From Extibacter muris (GTDB lineage: Bacteria > Bacillota > Clostridia > Lachnospirales > Lachnospiraceae), in the NCBI RefSeq assembly GCF_004345005.1, contig NZ_SMMX01000006.1:124001-188000 (forward strand): 64,000 bases of DNA, given 5' to 3'. The notes under the pieces are model-generated. The model saw only the letters and a list, made by a program, of their open reading frames with translations, did no database searches and was not told the DNA's origin. Numbering within the stretch: the stretch's first letter is position 1; every line of letters begins with the position of its first letter. Shown piece after piece: positions 1 through 8,853 of the stretch. The translations under genes and the position numbers were made by a program.

Positions 1-360
1 CTGTCTGCTTATGATAAGCTCCTGTTTTTAAACCATGAGCTGTTTTATATGATAGAGACAAGCGTAGATATCAAGCTGCTTGCGCTGCTTTATTCTTCAC
101 AGCTTGTCACGAAAGATAAAAAGTCTCTTTCTGACAGCAAACGTTTTTATTTCAAATGGATTACCGAGATTCTGGAAGAAGGTCTGGAAAAAGGGGAATT
201 CAAGAACACGAGCACTGCCGAAGAGCTCATGGCCATCTATGCCATGTTCGAGCGTGCACTGCTGTATGACTGGTCGCTTTTCAAGGGAAGATACTCGCTT
301 TCCCAGTACAGCGACAAGCTTCTGCCGCATGTGCTTGACACATTCGTAAACGGTGTATAA
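1..360 (+). CDS. TetR/AcrR-type regulator, C-terminal part (truncated by window start)
   Basis: The frame is open from the first base and stops at 358-360, so only the last ~119 residues are here. The helix-turn-helix would lie outside the window. What is visible is an all-helical segment with phrases such as KRFYFKWITEILEEGLEKGEF and the closing LPHVLDTFVNGV, which resembles the ligand-binding C-terminal domain of TetR-family repressors. Target genes cannot be told from this window. The family call rests on fold-like character only. Confidence 0.55.
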   Translation: MSAYDKLLFLNHELFYMIETSVDIKLLALLYSSQLVTKDKKSLSDSKRFYFKWITEILEEGLEKGEFKNTSTAEELMAIYAMFERALLYDWSLFKGRYSLSQYSDKLLPHVLDTFVNGV

Positions 361-381
361 ATAACAGACGGCAATACAAAT

Positions 382-422
382 ATGCCCCGGAGTACAGGAA
401 TCCTGCCTGTATTCCGGGGCAT
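382..422. terminator. Hairpin between convergent genes
   Basis: A 10-bp perfect stem, ATGCCCCGGA at 382-391 pairing with TCCGGGGCAT at 413-422, with further pairing toward the loop. It lies between the 3' ends of the TetR gene (+) and the DUF3343 gene (-), where a shared terminator is expected. The U-tracts are poor on both sides. Confidence 0.6.
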
Positions 423-444
423 GTTCAGTTCAGAATCGGTTATC

Positions 445-681
445 CTATACCATGCACTCGTGCATGTCCTCTTCTTCAATGCCGGCTTTTGCCATCATCT
501 CTTTCATCTGTTCCCTGTCGTCAAGCTCTGCACACCAGGACAGGCCGCAGCCTGCGGATATTGCCCTGGGAACCGGGATGATCCGCCCCGGAGCACCGTG
601 CGCCTTACACGCCTTCTCCATTGCCATCGCATCGGCTGTCGTATGGAAGGTGACGACCAGCTTTAGCTCTTTTTTTCTCAT
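445..681 (-). CDS. DUF3343 putative Se/S carrier protein
   Basis: A 78-residue protein that fits the DUF3343 family, now described as putative selenium/sulfur carriers. The key visible motif is AGCGLSWC, two cysteines four residues apart (C-x3-C), suited to carrying a persulfide or perselenide. The start ATG lies 2 nt after the stop of the TusA-like gene, so the two are probably translationally coupled. It is the last gene of the desulfurase-yedE-tusA set and is followed by a hairpin. An exact chemical role is not proven for the family; the selenium context is the main argument. Confidence 0.75.
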   Translation of the reverse strand: MRKKELKLVVTFHTTADAMAMEKACKAHGAPGRIIPVPRAISAGCGLSWCAELDDREQMKEMMAKAGIEEEDMHECMV

Positions 682-683
682 GC

Positions 684-887
684 CTATTCGATTACCACTT
701 CGAAATAGCCTTCCTTCTCCGTCGATACCGCAGACTTTCCATGTTCTTTCGCATACTTTTCTACGTTCATCTTCTGATGTGGTTCTGTGACAAGAACCTT
801 TACCGCCTCTTTGGCGTCTTTCATCGCATCCGCCGTCAGCATAAGCGGCTCCGGACAGGAGAGGCCTCTCGCATCTACTTCCTTCAT
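684..887 (-). CDS. TusA/SirA-like sulfur (selenium) carrier
   Basis: A 67-residue protein with the TusA fold signature: a short N-terminal strand followed by DARGLSCPEPL, where the cysteine of the C-P-x-P motif accepts sulfur or selenium. Its length is close to the ~80 residues usual for TusA. Its position between yedE and the DUF3343 gene suggests it takes selenium from the neighbouring cysteine desulfurase rather than serving tRNA thiolation, but that is an inference from context. Confidence 0.85.
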   Translation of the reverse strand: MKEVDARGLSCPEPLMLTADAMKDAKEAVKVLVTEPHQKMNVEKYAKEHGKSAVSTEKEGYFEVVIE

Positions 888-949
888 ATTATTTAACCTT
901 CTTTCTCAGAATACTACTTATAAGCCTGTATTTCAATATAAAAACACAA

Positions 950-2047
950 TTATTTCGCTTCTTTACGCTTGTTAGTAAACGCGATGACAAAGCATGCCGC
1001 GATGCAGATTATGCATGCCACCTTACCGTTAAGCGGAACTGCCCCCGCGACAATCTCACCTGTCTCTGCGTTGGCAGCGGTACCGCTTGCCGCGAGGCCA
1101 AGGTTATGGCAGAGCGCTGCACCGACAAGCATTCCGATTACCGTAACTGCAGAGTCAGAAGAGCCCTGGCCCGCAAGGATAAGCTGGCGCAGCGGGCATC
1201 CCCCTGCAAGTACGGCGGCAAAGCCAACCGCATACATGCCAAGAATATTCCACAGATGCTCGGAATGGGCGATGATTCCAGGCGTGTCGAATCCGAATAC
1301 GAAACGGCCTGTGGCAATGTTGAATACGAGCATGACCACGAACAGGCCGCCAATCACGCTGAACAAGTCAAAGTTTTTCATCAGGATAATATCACGGATG
1401 CTTCCTGCAAAGCACATTCTGGACTTCTGTGCGAACGCGCCGAATACAAGGCCCCCTATCAGTGATGCTATGAGCGGCGCATGCATGCTTCCAGGTCCCG
1501 CTTCGCTCGCCTTCAAAAGGGTTGTCCCGATGGAAAGGACAAGTATCCCCAGCATGAGAAGAGGCAGCACCATACCGCCTGCCTTATTCGTCACATGTGC
1601 TCTTCCGAGGCTGAACCCCTTCTTTAAAGCTACAACTCCGGAACCAACGCCGAGTACGAATCCAATCAGCGCTACCCACGCGTTAAGGTCCCCGGCCGAC
1701 ATCCGGATGACCATACGGAGCGGGCATCCCAGAAATACGAGGGAGCCTATCATAATGATAAGTCCGAGCACAAACCGTGTCATCGGTGAAGAGCCCGCCG
1801 TGGAACGGTACTCTTTTGTCGCCGCGGAAATAATAAACGCACCGAGTACAAGTCCGATAATTTCTGGTCTTGCATACTGTACAACTTCCGCCTGGTGCAT
1901 TCCCAGAGACCCTGCGGTATCTCTGATGAAGCATGCGATACAGAACGCCATGTTAGCCGGATTGCCGAAGTATGCCAGACATGCCGCTACAAGTCCGCAT
2001 ATTACGCCCGCAAGTGCAAGTTTCTTCTTTGAATCTGATAAATTCAT
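950..2047 (-). CDS. yedE: YedE-type selenium transporter (YeeE/YedE family)
   Basis: A 365-residue polytopic membrane protein with roughly nine to ten hydrophobic segments. It shows the cysteine-containing motifs of YeeE/YedE channels in two pseudo-repeats: FCIACFIRD near the N-terminus, LGCPLRM, then KSRMCFAGSIRD and AGGCPLRQL. In this family such cysteines relay thiosulfate or a selenium species across the membrane. A clear AAGGAGGAG ribosome site sits just before the ATG. The neighbours (cysteine desulfurase upstream, TusA-like carrier downstream, selDAB nearby) favour selenium over sulfur as substrate. Confidence 0.85.
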   Translation of the reverse strand: MNLSDSKKKLALAGVICGLVAACLAYFGNPANMAFCIACFIRDTAGSLGMHQAEVVQYARPEIIGLVLGAFIISAATKEYRSTAGSSPMTRFVLGLIIMIGSLVFLGCPLRMVIRMSAGDLNAWVALIGFVLGVGSGVVALKKGFSLGRAHVTNKAGGMVLPLLMLGILVLSIGTTLLKASEAGPGSMHAPLIASLIGGLVFGAFAQKSRMCFAGSIRDIILMKNFDLFSVIGGLFVVMLVFNIATGRFVFGFDTPGIIAHSEHLWNILGMYAVGFAAVLAGGCPLRQLILAGQGSSDSAVTVIGMLVGAALCHNLGLAASGTAANAETGEIVAGAVPLNGKVACIICIAACFVIAFTNKRKEAK

Positions 2048-2102
2048 GTTTCTCCTCCTTTAGCAACTCTCATTTGGCCCGGTCCTTCTTAGTCACCCCT
2101 AA

Positions 2103-3239
2103 TCAGTCCGCTGCCAATTCTCGGACAGCCGCTATTGCGGTATCCACTTCTTCATCGGTGTTATAGTGGGAAAAGCTGAACCTTACAGCTCCCTGCTCCA
2201 CAGTGCCAAGCGCCTCATGCATGAGCGGAGCACAATGTCCACCCGGCCTTGTAGATATCCCATATGCTGTAAGAAGTTCATCACTCACTTCTGAAGAATC
2301 ATAGTCACCGATATTGAGCGCCACGATTGCACATCGCTCTTTTACGCTGTAATCGCCATATACTTTTACACCGGGGATATCCTTTACCCCGTTATAGAAC
2401 CTCCACATAAGCTCCTGTTCACGTCCGCGTATCTTATCTATCCCCTCTTTTTCCAGATAAGAAAGCGCCGCATTCAGGCCCGAGATCCCATGTCCGTTTA
2501 GCGTCCCTGCCTCCAGGGCAGTCGGCATCTCAACAGGATGTGTCCTGCTGAATGTCTGTACCCCGCTCCCTCCGCTTTTCAGCGGACGGACGGCTACGCC
2601 TTCCCTCACATACATGCCTCCGGTGCCCTGTGGACCAAGCAGGCCTTTATGGCCTGTAAAGCACAGCACGTCTATGTTCATCTCCTGCACGTCAATCGGA
2701 AAGACACCCGCCGTCTGCGAGGCGTCTACCACGAATAGAATGCCATGCTTTCGTGCAATTTCCCCTATAGGCTCCAAGTCTATATAATTACCCGTCAGGT
2801 TCGAGCCGTTCGTAATGACAATCATCTTTGTAGAGGGACGTATCGCCGCCTCGATGTCTTCCGGCCTTACCGTTCCAAGCCTGCTGCTTCTTACAATCGT
2901 AAGCCCGTTCCCGCGTTCCGCCATCTCATAGAGCGGCCGGAGCACGGAATTATGTTCCAGCATCGTCGTCACTACATGGTCCCCTGGTCCGAGAAGCCCT
3001 TTGATTGCCACGTTAAGGCTTTCCGTCGAGTTGGCGGTAAAGACGATCTGTCTTGGGTTCTCTGCATGAAACAGAGCGCATAATTTTTCTCTTGTATCAT
3101 ATATGATCCTGGAGGCGCTCAGGGAAGCCTCGTTGGCTCCTCTTCCTGCGTTCCCCATCGAGCTCATAGCATTTATGACTGCATCCAGCACTTCCTTCGG
3201 CTTGTGCATGGTAGTCGCTGCATTATCCATGTATATCAT
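2103..3239 (-). CDS. Cysteine desulfurase / selenocysteine lyase-like aminotransferase class V
   Basis: A PLP enzyme that removes sulfur or selenium from cysteine or selenocysteine. The N-terminus IYMDNAATT, the PLP-lysine region FTGHKGLLGPQG and the catalytic cysteine in RPGGHCAP all fit group II (SufS/CsdB-like) enzymes. I chose the ATG at 3239 (378 residues) because an AAAGGA site precedes it; a frame-open ATG nine codons upstream lacks one. It starts the second selenium transcription unit, after the lysR terminator. A role in feeding selenium to TusA/DUF3343 and SelD is inferred from the neighbours. Confidence 0.9.
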   Translation of the reverse strand: MIYMDNAATTMHKPKEVLDAVINAMSSMGNAGRGANEASLSASRIIYDTREKLCALFHAENPRQIVFTANSTESLNVAIKGLLGPGDHVVTTMLEHNSVLRPLYEMAERGNGLTIVRSSRLGTVRPEDIEAAIRPSTKMIVITNGSNLTGNYIDLEPIGEIARKHGILFVVDASQTAGVFPIDVQEMNIDVLCFTGHKGLLGPQGTGGMYVREGVAVRPLKSGGSGVQTFSRTHPVEMPTALEAGTLNGHGISGLNAALSYLEKEGIDKIRGREQELMWRFYNGVKDIPGVKVYGDYSVKERCAIVALNIGDYDSSEVSDELLTAYGISTRPGGHCAPLMHEALGTVEQGAVRFSFSHYNTDEEVDTAIAAVRELAAD

Positions 3240-3266
3240 CCGTACATACGTCCTTTCGTATTTCAA

Positions 3267-3303
3267 AGCATATACCTATACTTGACAAGGGTAGGTATAT
3301 GCT
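3267..3303. promoter_or_regulatory. 12-bp perfect inverted repeat upstream of the desulfurase gene
   Basis: AGCATATACCTA (3267-3278) and TAGGTATATGCT (3292-3303) form a perfect dyad with a 13-nt spacer, 28 bp before the chosen desulfurase start. A TTGACA hexamer lies in the spacer on the plus strand. The position suits an operator for the desulfurase-yedE unit. The protein that would bind it is unknown. Confidence 0.5.
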
Positions 3304-3353
3304 ATAGTTAAGTATATTACCATTCTTTTCCTTCGTCTAATCAAAAAGCTCCA

Positions 3354-3392
3354 TAAAAAACACCAGTTATAGACAGTTTCTATAATTGGTGT
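3354..3392 (-). terminator. Rho-independent terminator of lysR, overlapping a LysR-type box
   Basis: On the minus strand the stem ACACCAATTATAG / CTATAACTGGTGT (one wobble pair) is followed by six Ts, right after the lysR stop. The loop-proximal part, 3369-3383, reads ATAGACAGTTTCTAT, the same ATAGA-N5-TCTAT dyad seen at 9483 and 10323. The element could therefore both end lysR transcription and bind a regulator upstream of the desulfurase gene. Confidence 0.75.
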
Positions 3393-3400
3393 CTTCTGCT

Positions 3401-4309
3401 CTATTTATCCTGATATATAGACCTTACCACCTTAATGAAACGTTCTGCGGAACGTGACAGCTGATAATTTTTATTATATACGAGGTTGATATTACGTCCT
3501 TCGTCGGAAAATGGTATGGGAAATACGAGCAGGTGCCCGTCTTCCGCCTCGTCCGATGTAGCAAGCTTGGACAATACCGATATCCCCATCCCCTGACGCA
3601 CGGACTTCTTGATCGTCTCCTGGTTTTCGATGCTTGCGATGATATCCAGATCCGCCAATTCCACGCCGGCCCGCCGGAGCTGCTTCCCTGCCTCCTTGCG
3701 TGTCCCGGATCCTTCCTCACGCATGATGACGTGTTCCTTCGTAACCCATGATATATCTTCTCCGCCTTCGTCCCGTATCCGCCTGTACTTATCCGTATTG
3801 GGCGTGATGATGACAAGCTCGTCTTTGTAGAAGGGTATATATTTGCAGTGCTTCTTCTCCAGCACGGTGCCGGTGAAGCCCACCTCAGCCAGATGATCCA
3901 CAATCTGTGCTATTACCTTGCTGCTGTCCGTCTCTATTATCTTCAGCTGCTCCTCCGGATATTTCTCGCTGAATTTTATAAGCACCTTCGGAAGAAGATA
4001 CTGGGACGGTATCGTAGATGCCGCGATAGTTATACACTGCTTTTTCTCCTTCCGCGACGAGCCGAACTTTTCTTCTATCTGGCTTTCCAGATCTATCATC
4101 TGCCTTGCGTATTTGTATAGCTCCCTGCCGTCGTCCGACAGGCTCACTTCTTTTGTATTCCTTACGAACAGGCGGACATTCAGCTCTTTCTCCAGCGAAG
4201 ATATATGTGCGCTGACCGTAGGCTGTGTCAGGTATAGCTCTTTTGCCGCTTTGGAAAAGCTTCCTCCTTCTGCCACCTGTACAAAGGCTTCTAACTGTTT
4301 TAAATTCAT
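3401..4309 (-). CDS. LysR-family regulator associated with selenium metabolism
   Basis: A 302-residue LysR-type protein. Residues 1-60 form the winged helix ([20 protein letters not shown], then AKELYLTQPTVSAHISSLEK), and about 90-300 form the periplasmic-binding-like effector domain. The start codon overlaps the selB stop by one base (TAATG), so it is part of the selDAB operon. A group of CysL-like LysR proteins is known to travel with selenium genes. Its targets are likely the ATAGA-N5-TCTAT boxes in this window. The effector (a selenium or sulfur metabolite) is unknown. Confidence 0.85.
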   Translation of the reverse strand: MNLKQLEAFVQVAEGGSFSKAAKELYLTQPTVSAHISSLEKELNVRLFVRNTKEVSLSDDGRELYKYARQMIDLESQIEEKFGSSRKEKKQCITIAASTIPSQYLLPKVLIKFSEKYPEEQLKIIETDSSKVIAQIVDHLAEVGFTGTVLEKKHCKYIPFYKDELVIITPNTDKYRRIRDEGGEDISWVTKEHVIMREEGSGTRKEAGKQLRRAGVELADLDIIASIENQETIKKSVRQGMGISVLSKLATSDEAEDGHLLVFPIPFSDEGRNINLVYNKNYQLSRSAERFIKVVRSIYQDK

Positions 4310-6222
4310 TAGTATGCTACCCTCTCACTCTCTGCCCCGGTCTTCTTGGTCACCCTGATGCTGTCCATATATTCCAGGATCGGTTTCGCGCTCTTCCGGC
4401 TCGTGCCGAACATATCGCGCACCTCCGCTATCGTTATGACCGGATTCTCCCTGAGCTTTCCGCTGATTCTCTCTCTGGCTTCATCCATGTAAGATTTCAG
4501 CGTATACGTATCTTCCGCGACCTTCACAAGCCGCTCTTCCTCAAGCAGTATGTTCAGTATATCATCTGATATCTCCCGGCTCGTCCCCTTCATATCCATG
4601 TCCGAATATCGGACAAAATCATACCCGGCCTTTTGGACAGCCCCGGTAATCAGGCCGGACACCTTGTCGTACGTCTTGTCCTTACGCACCTCAAATTCAG
4701 GCGTACAGAGGAATTCATCCACCCTCCTGACCTTTCCGTCTGCCTCCAGCAGCTCTACCACTTTGTCGAATACATTCGGCTTCATCTTCTGGAAATAAGT
4801 CATCTGGACTTCCGCCTTCTTCATGCCGTAGCGGTACGGATGCTTTTCTTCATAGGCCGCCAGCGCCAGCGTTATCCCTTTTGCAGCCTCCCGGGCGGCG
4901 TCTGCATGCCATACATAGGTATCTTTTCTCATGGCAAAGGAATGTACCATCCCGCTGCCTTCCAGCTCTTTTACATCTTCCTGCACTTCTTCCATGGACA
5001 GCGCGGTCAGCTTCGCCAGCTCGGCCAGCGTAATCATAGACTGTCCGTGTTCTTTTACGTGAAGTTCTATTACATCGACAGATGATCCGGATTCTTTCCG
5101 CCTGAGCTCTTCTATCGCGTCGTCCCGGAAACGTTTTTTCACTCCCGGGTTCGGTTCCAGCACGACGCCGCCGCCAATCGTCTCCATCGGGGAGTAGAAC
5201 CGCACGACGAATTTGTCACCCCTTCGTACCGCGATGCTTTCCTCCAGACGGAGCTGTACATAGCCGCTCTCTCCCGGGCCTATCTCGTCCGCGTCGAGAA
5301 GGACTGCCCGGCAGAGCACCTCGCTGGTCCCGGTAAAGAGATGCAGCCTCGCATGGTGGGTCAGCACCCGCATCGAGGACTCGAGGACATCGAGACGTAC
5401 ATCCAGCAGGTCTGTCTCTTTCATGCTGTCAGGAGGCGCAAGCACACAGCCTCTTTTTATCTCCTTTTTCTTAACATTTGATAAGTTGATTGCCACACGC
5501 TGGCCGGCAAAACACTCTTTCACATCCTGCCCATGCACCTGGATGCTCCTTATCTTGCATGGCTTTCCGACAGGATACAGCTGCAGCGTATCCTCTTTCG
5601 TAATCGTTCCTGTTACAAGAGTCCCGGTTATGACCGTGCCAAATCCGGAAAGGGTAAATGCACGGTCGATCGGAAGCCTTGGAATCGTATGGATATCTTT
5701 GGGCACCACTTCGTCCCGCGTCATCCGTTCGATGATGCTTATGAGCTCCGGCAGCCCTTCCCCGGTTGCCGCCGACACCTTTGCCACCGGCGCGTATTCC
5801 AGAAACGTCCCTTGAAGCTCGTCCCTGAGCTCCTCTTCTACCAGCTCCAGCCATTCTTCATCGACAAGGTCACATTTATTCAGAACAATGATACTCTTCT
5901 CGATGCCGAGCAGATGAAGGATGTCCATATGTTCCCTCGTCTGGGGCATGATCCCTTCATCCGCAGCGACGACAAGCAGGACCAGGTCCATGCCGACGAC
6001 ACCGGCGACCATATTGTTGATAAACTTTTCATGCCCCGGAACATCGATGATGCCGGCACGGTCTCCGTTCGGAAGGTCGAAATAGGTGAATCCGAGGTCG
6101 ATCGTTATGCCTCTCCTCTGCTCTTCCTCCCACCGGTCTGTATTGCGGCCTGTCAAAGCCTTGATCAGCGTAGTCTTTCCATGGTCTATGTGCCCGGCAG
6201 TGCCTATAATAATGTTCTTCAT
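4309..6222 (-). CDS. selB: Selenocysteine-specific elongation factor SelB
   Basis: A 637-residue GTPase that brings Sec-tRNA to UGA codons marked by a SECIS hairpin. G1 is GHIDHGKT (residues 10-17), G3 DVPGHE and G4 NKCD. EF-Tu-like domains II and III follow, then a C-terminal array of winged-helix domains (about residues 380-637) that bind SECIS RNA. The ATG at 6222 is preceded by AAGGAG at good spacing; a longer frame exists but lacks a site. It lies 13 nt after selA and overlaps lysR by one base. Confidence 0.97.
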   Translation of the reverse strand: MKNIIIGTAGHIDHGKTTLIKALTGRNTDRWEEEQRRGITIDLGFTYFDLPNGDRAGIIDVPGHEKFINNMVAGVVGMDLVLLVVAADEGIMPQTREHMDILHLLGIEKSIIVLNKCDLVDEEWLELVEEELRDELQGTFLEYAPVAKVSAATGEGLPELISIIERMTRDEVVPKDIHTIPRLPIDRAFTLSGFGTVITGTLVTGTITKEDTLQLYPVGKPCKIRSIQVHGQDVKECFAGQRVAINLSNVKKKEIKRGCVLAPPDSMKETDLLDVRLDVLESSMRVLTHHARLHLFTGTSEVLCRAVLLDADEIGPGESGYVQLRLEESIAVRRGDKFVVRFYSPMETIGGGVVLEPNPGVKKRFRDDAIEELRRKESGSSVDVIELHVKEHGQSMITLAELAKLTALSMEEVQEDVKELEGSGMVHSFAMRKDTYVWHADAAREAAKGITLALAAYEEKHPYRYGMKKAEVQMTYFQKMKPNVFDKVVELLEADGKVRRVDEFLCTPEFEVRKDKTYDKVSGLITGAVQKAGYDFVRYSDMDMKGTSREISDDILNILLEEERLVKVAEDTYTLKSYMDEARERISGKLRENPVITIAEVRDMFGTSRKSAKPILEYMDSIRVTKKTGAESERVAY

Positions 6223-6235
6223 AATCAAATGCTCC

Positions 6236-7663
6236 TTAACGTGATGCGATAAGACTTGTCTCTTCCAGTACATCCAGTTCTTTTATCTGCTCTGTAATCA
6301 ATTTGAAATCTCCTCGTCCAAGCGTGCGGACATCCAGGAGGACCGTATCATTCACCGTCCTCGGAATTACCGGCACCGGCAGATGCCGGAGACGCTCTTC
6401 AAGCTCCGGCACGCTGATTTTCTCCGGATGGACAGACACGGCCATGCTCGGTATCCTTTCCAGGGGAAGGGATCCCCCGCCTATCTGCGACTCGCAGCGC
6501 TCCGCCTTAATCTCTGCCGGCAGATGTGCATCTTTCAGCATACCGGCAAGCTCACGGGCCTCCTTCTCCACCTCTTCAAGGGGCTTTGTAATCATCCGCA
6601 GCACCGGGATGTTTTCCACCGCCTTCTTTTCAGAAAGATACTCCTGCAGCACAAGTTCCAGCGTGGCGGCTGTAAACTTGTCGATACGCAGGGCCCGCGT
6701 CAGCTGGTTCTTCTTCATCCTATCGATATATTTCTTCTTGCCGATGATTATGCCTGCCTGCGGACCGCCAAGCAGCTTGTCCCCGCTGAAGCAGACGACA
6801 TCCGCGCCTTTGGCAATCGAGTTCTGTACCGTGGGTTCGTACGTGAGGCCATATCTGCTCAGGTCGATCAGCACGCCGCTGCCCAGATCCTCTATCACGG
6901 GAAGGCCATGCTCCCTTGCAAGGGGTACGAGCTCATCAATCGGCACCGTATCGGTAAACCCCACGATGCGGTAATTGCTCGTATGCACCTTGAGAAGCGC
7001 CTTCGTCTCTTCTGTGACAGCATGTTCGTAATCGTCATAGTGGGTCTTATTCGTCGTTCCGACTTCGACGAGCGTGGCGCCACTTTGTTCCATCACATCA
7101 GGTATGCGGAACTTGCCGCCGATCTCCACCAGCTCACCCCGGGAGACGACCACCTCGCCCCCCTTTGCAAGAGAACTCAGGATGAGCATGACCGCTGCAG
7201 CGTTATTATTCACTGCCATGGCGGCTTCCGCCCCTGTCAGCTTGCACAGCAGCTTCTCAAAGTGGGAGTACCGCTCGCCGCGCCGCCCCTCCTCCAGATT
7301 GTATTCGAGATTAGAGTATCCGGTAGCAATGGCAGCCACCTTCTTCATATGTTCCCCGCTGATGGGAGCTCTGCCCAGATTCGTGTGGAGGATAGTCCCG
7401 GTCCCGTTGACGACCATGCGCATATTCGGCCTGTGCATGGCTGCCACTGTCATCTCGATATGGGCCGTCAGCATCTCCGTCTGCGCCTTTGCCGCCTCCT
7501 CGTCATCACATCTGCCGATAAATGCACGGAGCCTGTCCGTCTCAATACGGATCGCTTCCATCACCGTATCCCTGCTGTAATGTTCAATCATCCCCTGGAC
7601 GGCCTTGCTCTCCAGGAGCACGTCCACCTTAGGAATACCGCGGTACAACATGTTCTTGTCCAT
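6236..7663 (-). CDS. selA: L-seryl-tRNA(Sec) selenium transferase SelA
   Basis: A 475-residue PLP enzyme that turns Ser-tRNA(Sec) into Sec-tRNA(Sec) using selenophosphate. The glycine-rich segment [18 protein letters not shown] and the PLP-lysine region [13 protein letters not shown] are typical of bacterial SelA, and the length matches the ~460-470 of the family. The ATG at 7663 follows a GGAAGGG site; the frame also opens at a TTG six codons upstream, inside that site. It sits between selD (through a hairpin) and selB. Confidence 0.97.
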   Translation of the reverse strand: MDKNMLYRGIPKVDVLLESKAVQGMIEHYSRDTVMEAIRIETDRLRAFIGRCDDEEAAKAQTEMLTAHIEMTVAAMHRPNMRMVVNGTGTILHTNLGRAPISGEHMKKVAAIATGYSNLEYNLEEGRRGERYSHFEKLLCKLTGAEAAMAVNNNAAAVMLILSSLAKGGEVVVSRGELVEIGGKFRIPDVMEQSGATLVEVGTTNKTHYDDYEHAVTEETKALLKVHTSNYRIVGFTDTVPIDELVPLAREHGLPVIEDLGSGVLIDLSRYGLTYEPTVQNSIAKGADVVCFSGDKLLGGPQAGIIIGKKKYIDRMKKNQLTRALRIDKFTAATLELVLQEYLSEKKAVENIPVLRMITKPLEEVEKEARELAGMLKDAHLPAEIKAERCESQIGGGSLPLERIPSMAVSVHPEKISVPELEERLRHLPVPVIPRTVNDTVLLDVRTLGRGDFKLITEQIKELDVLEETSLIASR

Positions 7664-7708
7664 AATACTGTTCCCTTCCAAAATAGTTTGAATTGTGTGA
7701 GAATCTTC

Positions 7709-7750
7709 AAAGGGGTCAGACCCCTATAAGCATAGGGGTCTGACCCCTTT
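7709..7750. repeat. Nested perfect palindrome between selD and selA
   Basis: Two 19-bp arms (7709-7727 and 7732-7750) pair perfectly around the 4-nt loop AAGC. Each arm also contains GGGGTCAGACCCC, which is palindromic in itself. The right arm abuts the selD stop codon. No T-run follows on the minus strand, so it is not a standard terminator. It may stabilise or attenuate the selD-selA transcript, or be a copy of a dispersed intergenic repeat. Confidence 0.75.
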
Positions 7751-8790
7751 TAAAACAACCTGATTAATCTGTCACTTTTCTCGGCTACCTTCCCGATGAC
7801 TGACACTTCGGTATCCATTCCTGCTTGTTGGAAATCGCGCACCATATCTGCAAGGTTTTCTTCTGCCACGCTGATGAGCAGGCCTCCGGAAGTCTGCGGG
7901 TCATACAGCAGATCCAGATAATGTTCTTCCACGGATCCGGCATCTACTTTATCTATGGAATATCCTCTGTTCTTGTATGCCCCTCCCGGAATCAGACCCA
8001 TCTTCGCATAATCGACGGCGTCGTCAAAATAAGCGATGTCACGGACGTTCAGTTCAAACGTGACGTCACTTGCGGATGCCATCTCCACGCAGTGCCCCAG
8101 CAAGCCAAAGCCCGTGATATCTGTGCATGCTGATACGTCGTAGCGCTCTACGACCTGTTTTGCCTTCTTATTCAGCGATGCCATGACCGTCTGTGCCTCC
8201 CGGACAGCTCCTGCGGATGCCATCTCTGCTTTGATGGCCGTATTGACGATGCCGCTTCCTATCTGTTTGGTCAGCACGAGGATATCGCCCGGCCTGCATC
8301 CATAATTCTTAAATATCTTGTCCGGATGCACGAAGCCGGACACGCACAACCCGTATTTGGGCTCGTCATCCTGTACCGAATGGCCTCCGACCAGCACGGC
8401 GCCGGCTTCCTTGACCTTCGCGGCACCTCCTGCCAGTATGTCCCCGAGTATGGACGGATCCAGACAGTTCGGAAAGCCGACGATGTTCAGAGCCACCGCA
8501 GGCTCTCCTCCCATAGCCCATACATCGCTCAGAGAATTTGCCGCTGCAATCTGCCCGAACATATACGGGTCATCCACGATAGGCGTAAAGAAGTCGACGG
8601 TCTGAATCATGGCAATATCGTCTGTCACCTTATATATGGCTGCATCATCTGATGTCTCAATGCCTACTATTAAATTTTCATCTTCAAACTTCGGCAGCTT
8701 ACCCAGAACCTGGGCAAGGGTCTCCGGACCTATCTTGGCCGCTCACCCCGCAGTCTTGCTCAGCTGTGTCAGCCTCACTTCTGGCTTCAT
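7750..8790 (-). CDS. selD: Selenide water dikinase SelD, itself a selenoprotein (UGA at codon 16)
   Basis: SelD makes selenophosphate from selenide and ATP. Read from the ATG at 8790 (AGGAGG upstream), the frame gives 346 codons with one internal TGA at 8743-8745. The local reading is K-T-A-G-U-A-A-K, which places U16 three residues before K19, the spacing of Cys17 and Lys20 in E. coli SelD. Many SelD proteins have selenocysteine at this site. The rest is intact, with IETSDDAAIY, GGHSVQDDEPK and TDITGFGLLGH. Total length matches the ~347 of E. coli SelD. A simple gene finder would start at a GTG at 8628 and lose the first 54 residues, including the active site. Confidence 0.93.
8713..8745 (-). 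promoter_or_regulatory. Sec UGA codon and candidate bacterial SECIS hairpin in selD
   Basis: The UGA is at 8745-8743. Four nucleotides into the following mRNA a hairpin can form: GG-C-CAAG pairs with CUUG-CC (one bulged C), and inside it GGUC pairs with GACC around CGGA. Size and distance from the UGA suit a SelB-bound bacterial SECIS. The fold was drawn by hand. Confidence 0.65.
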
Positions 8791-8853
8791 ATGCCTGTCA
8801 TCCTCCTGTCTGTATCTGGACTGACCCGTATCTCCGGCCAGCTTCTGCTTCCG

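Noticed and set aside
6383-7729. Long open frame of 448 codons on the plus strand
   Set aside because: It is antisense to selA and has no ribosome site or family features.
8628-8790. Frameshift or nonsense mutation in selD
   Set aside because: The frame before and after TGA is one and the same, the codon sits at the known Sec/Cys position, and the full Sec machinery is next door.
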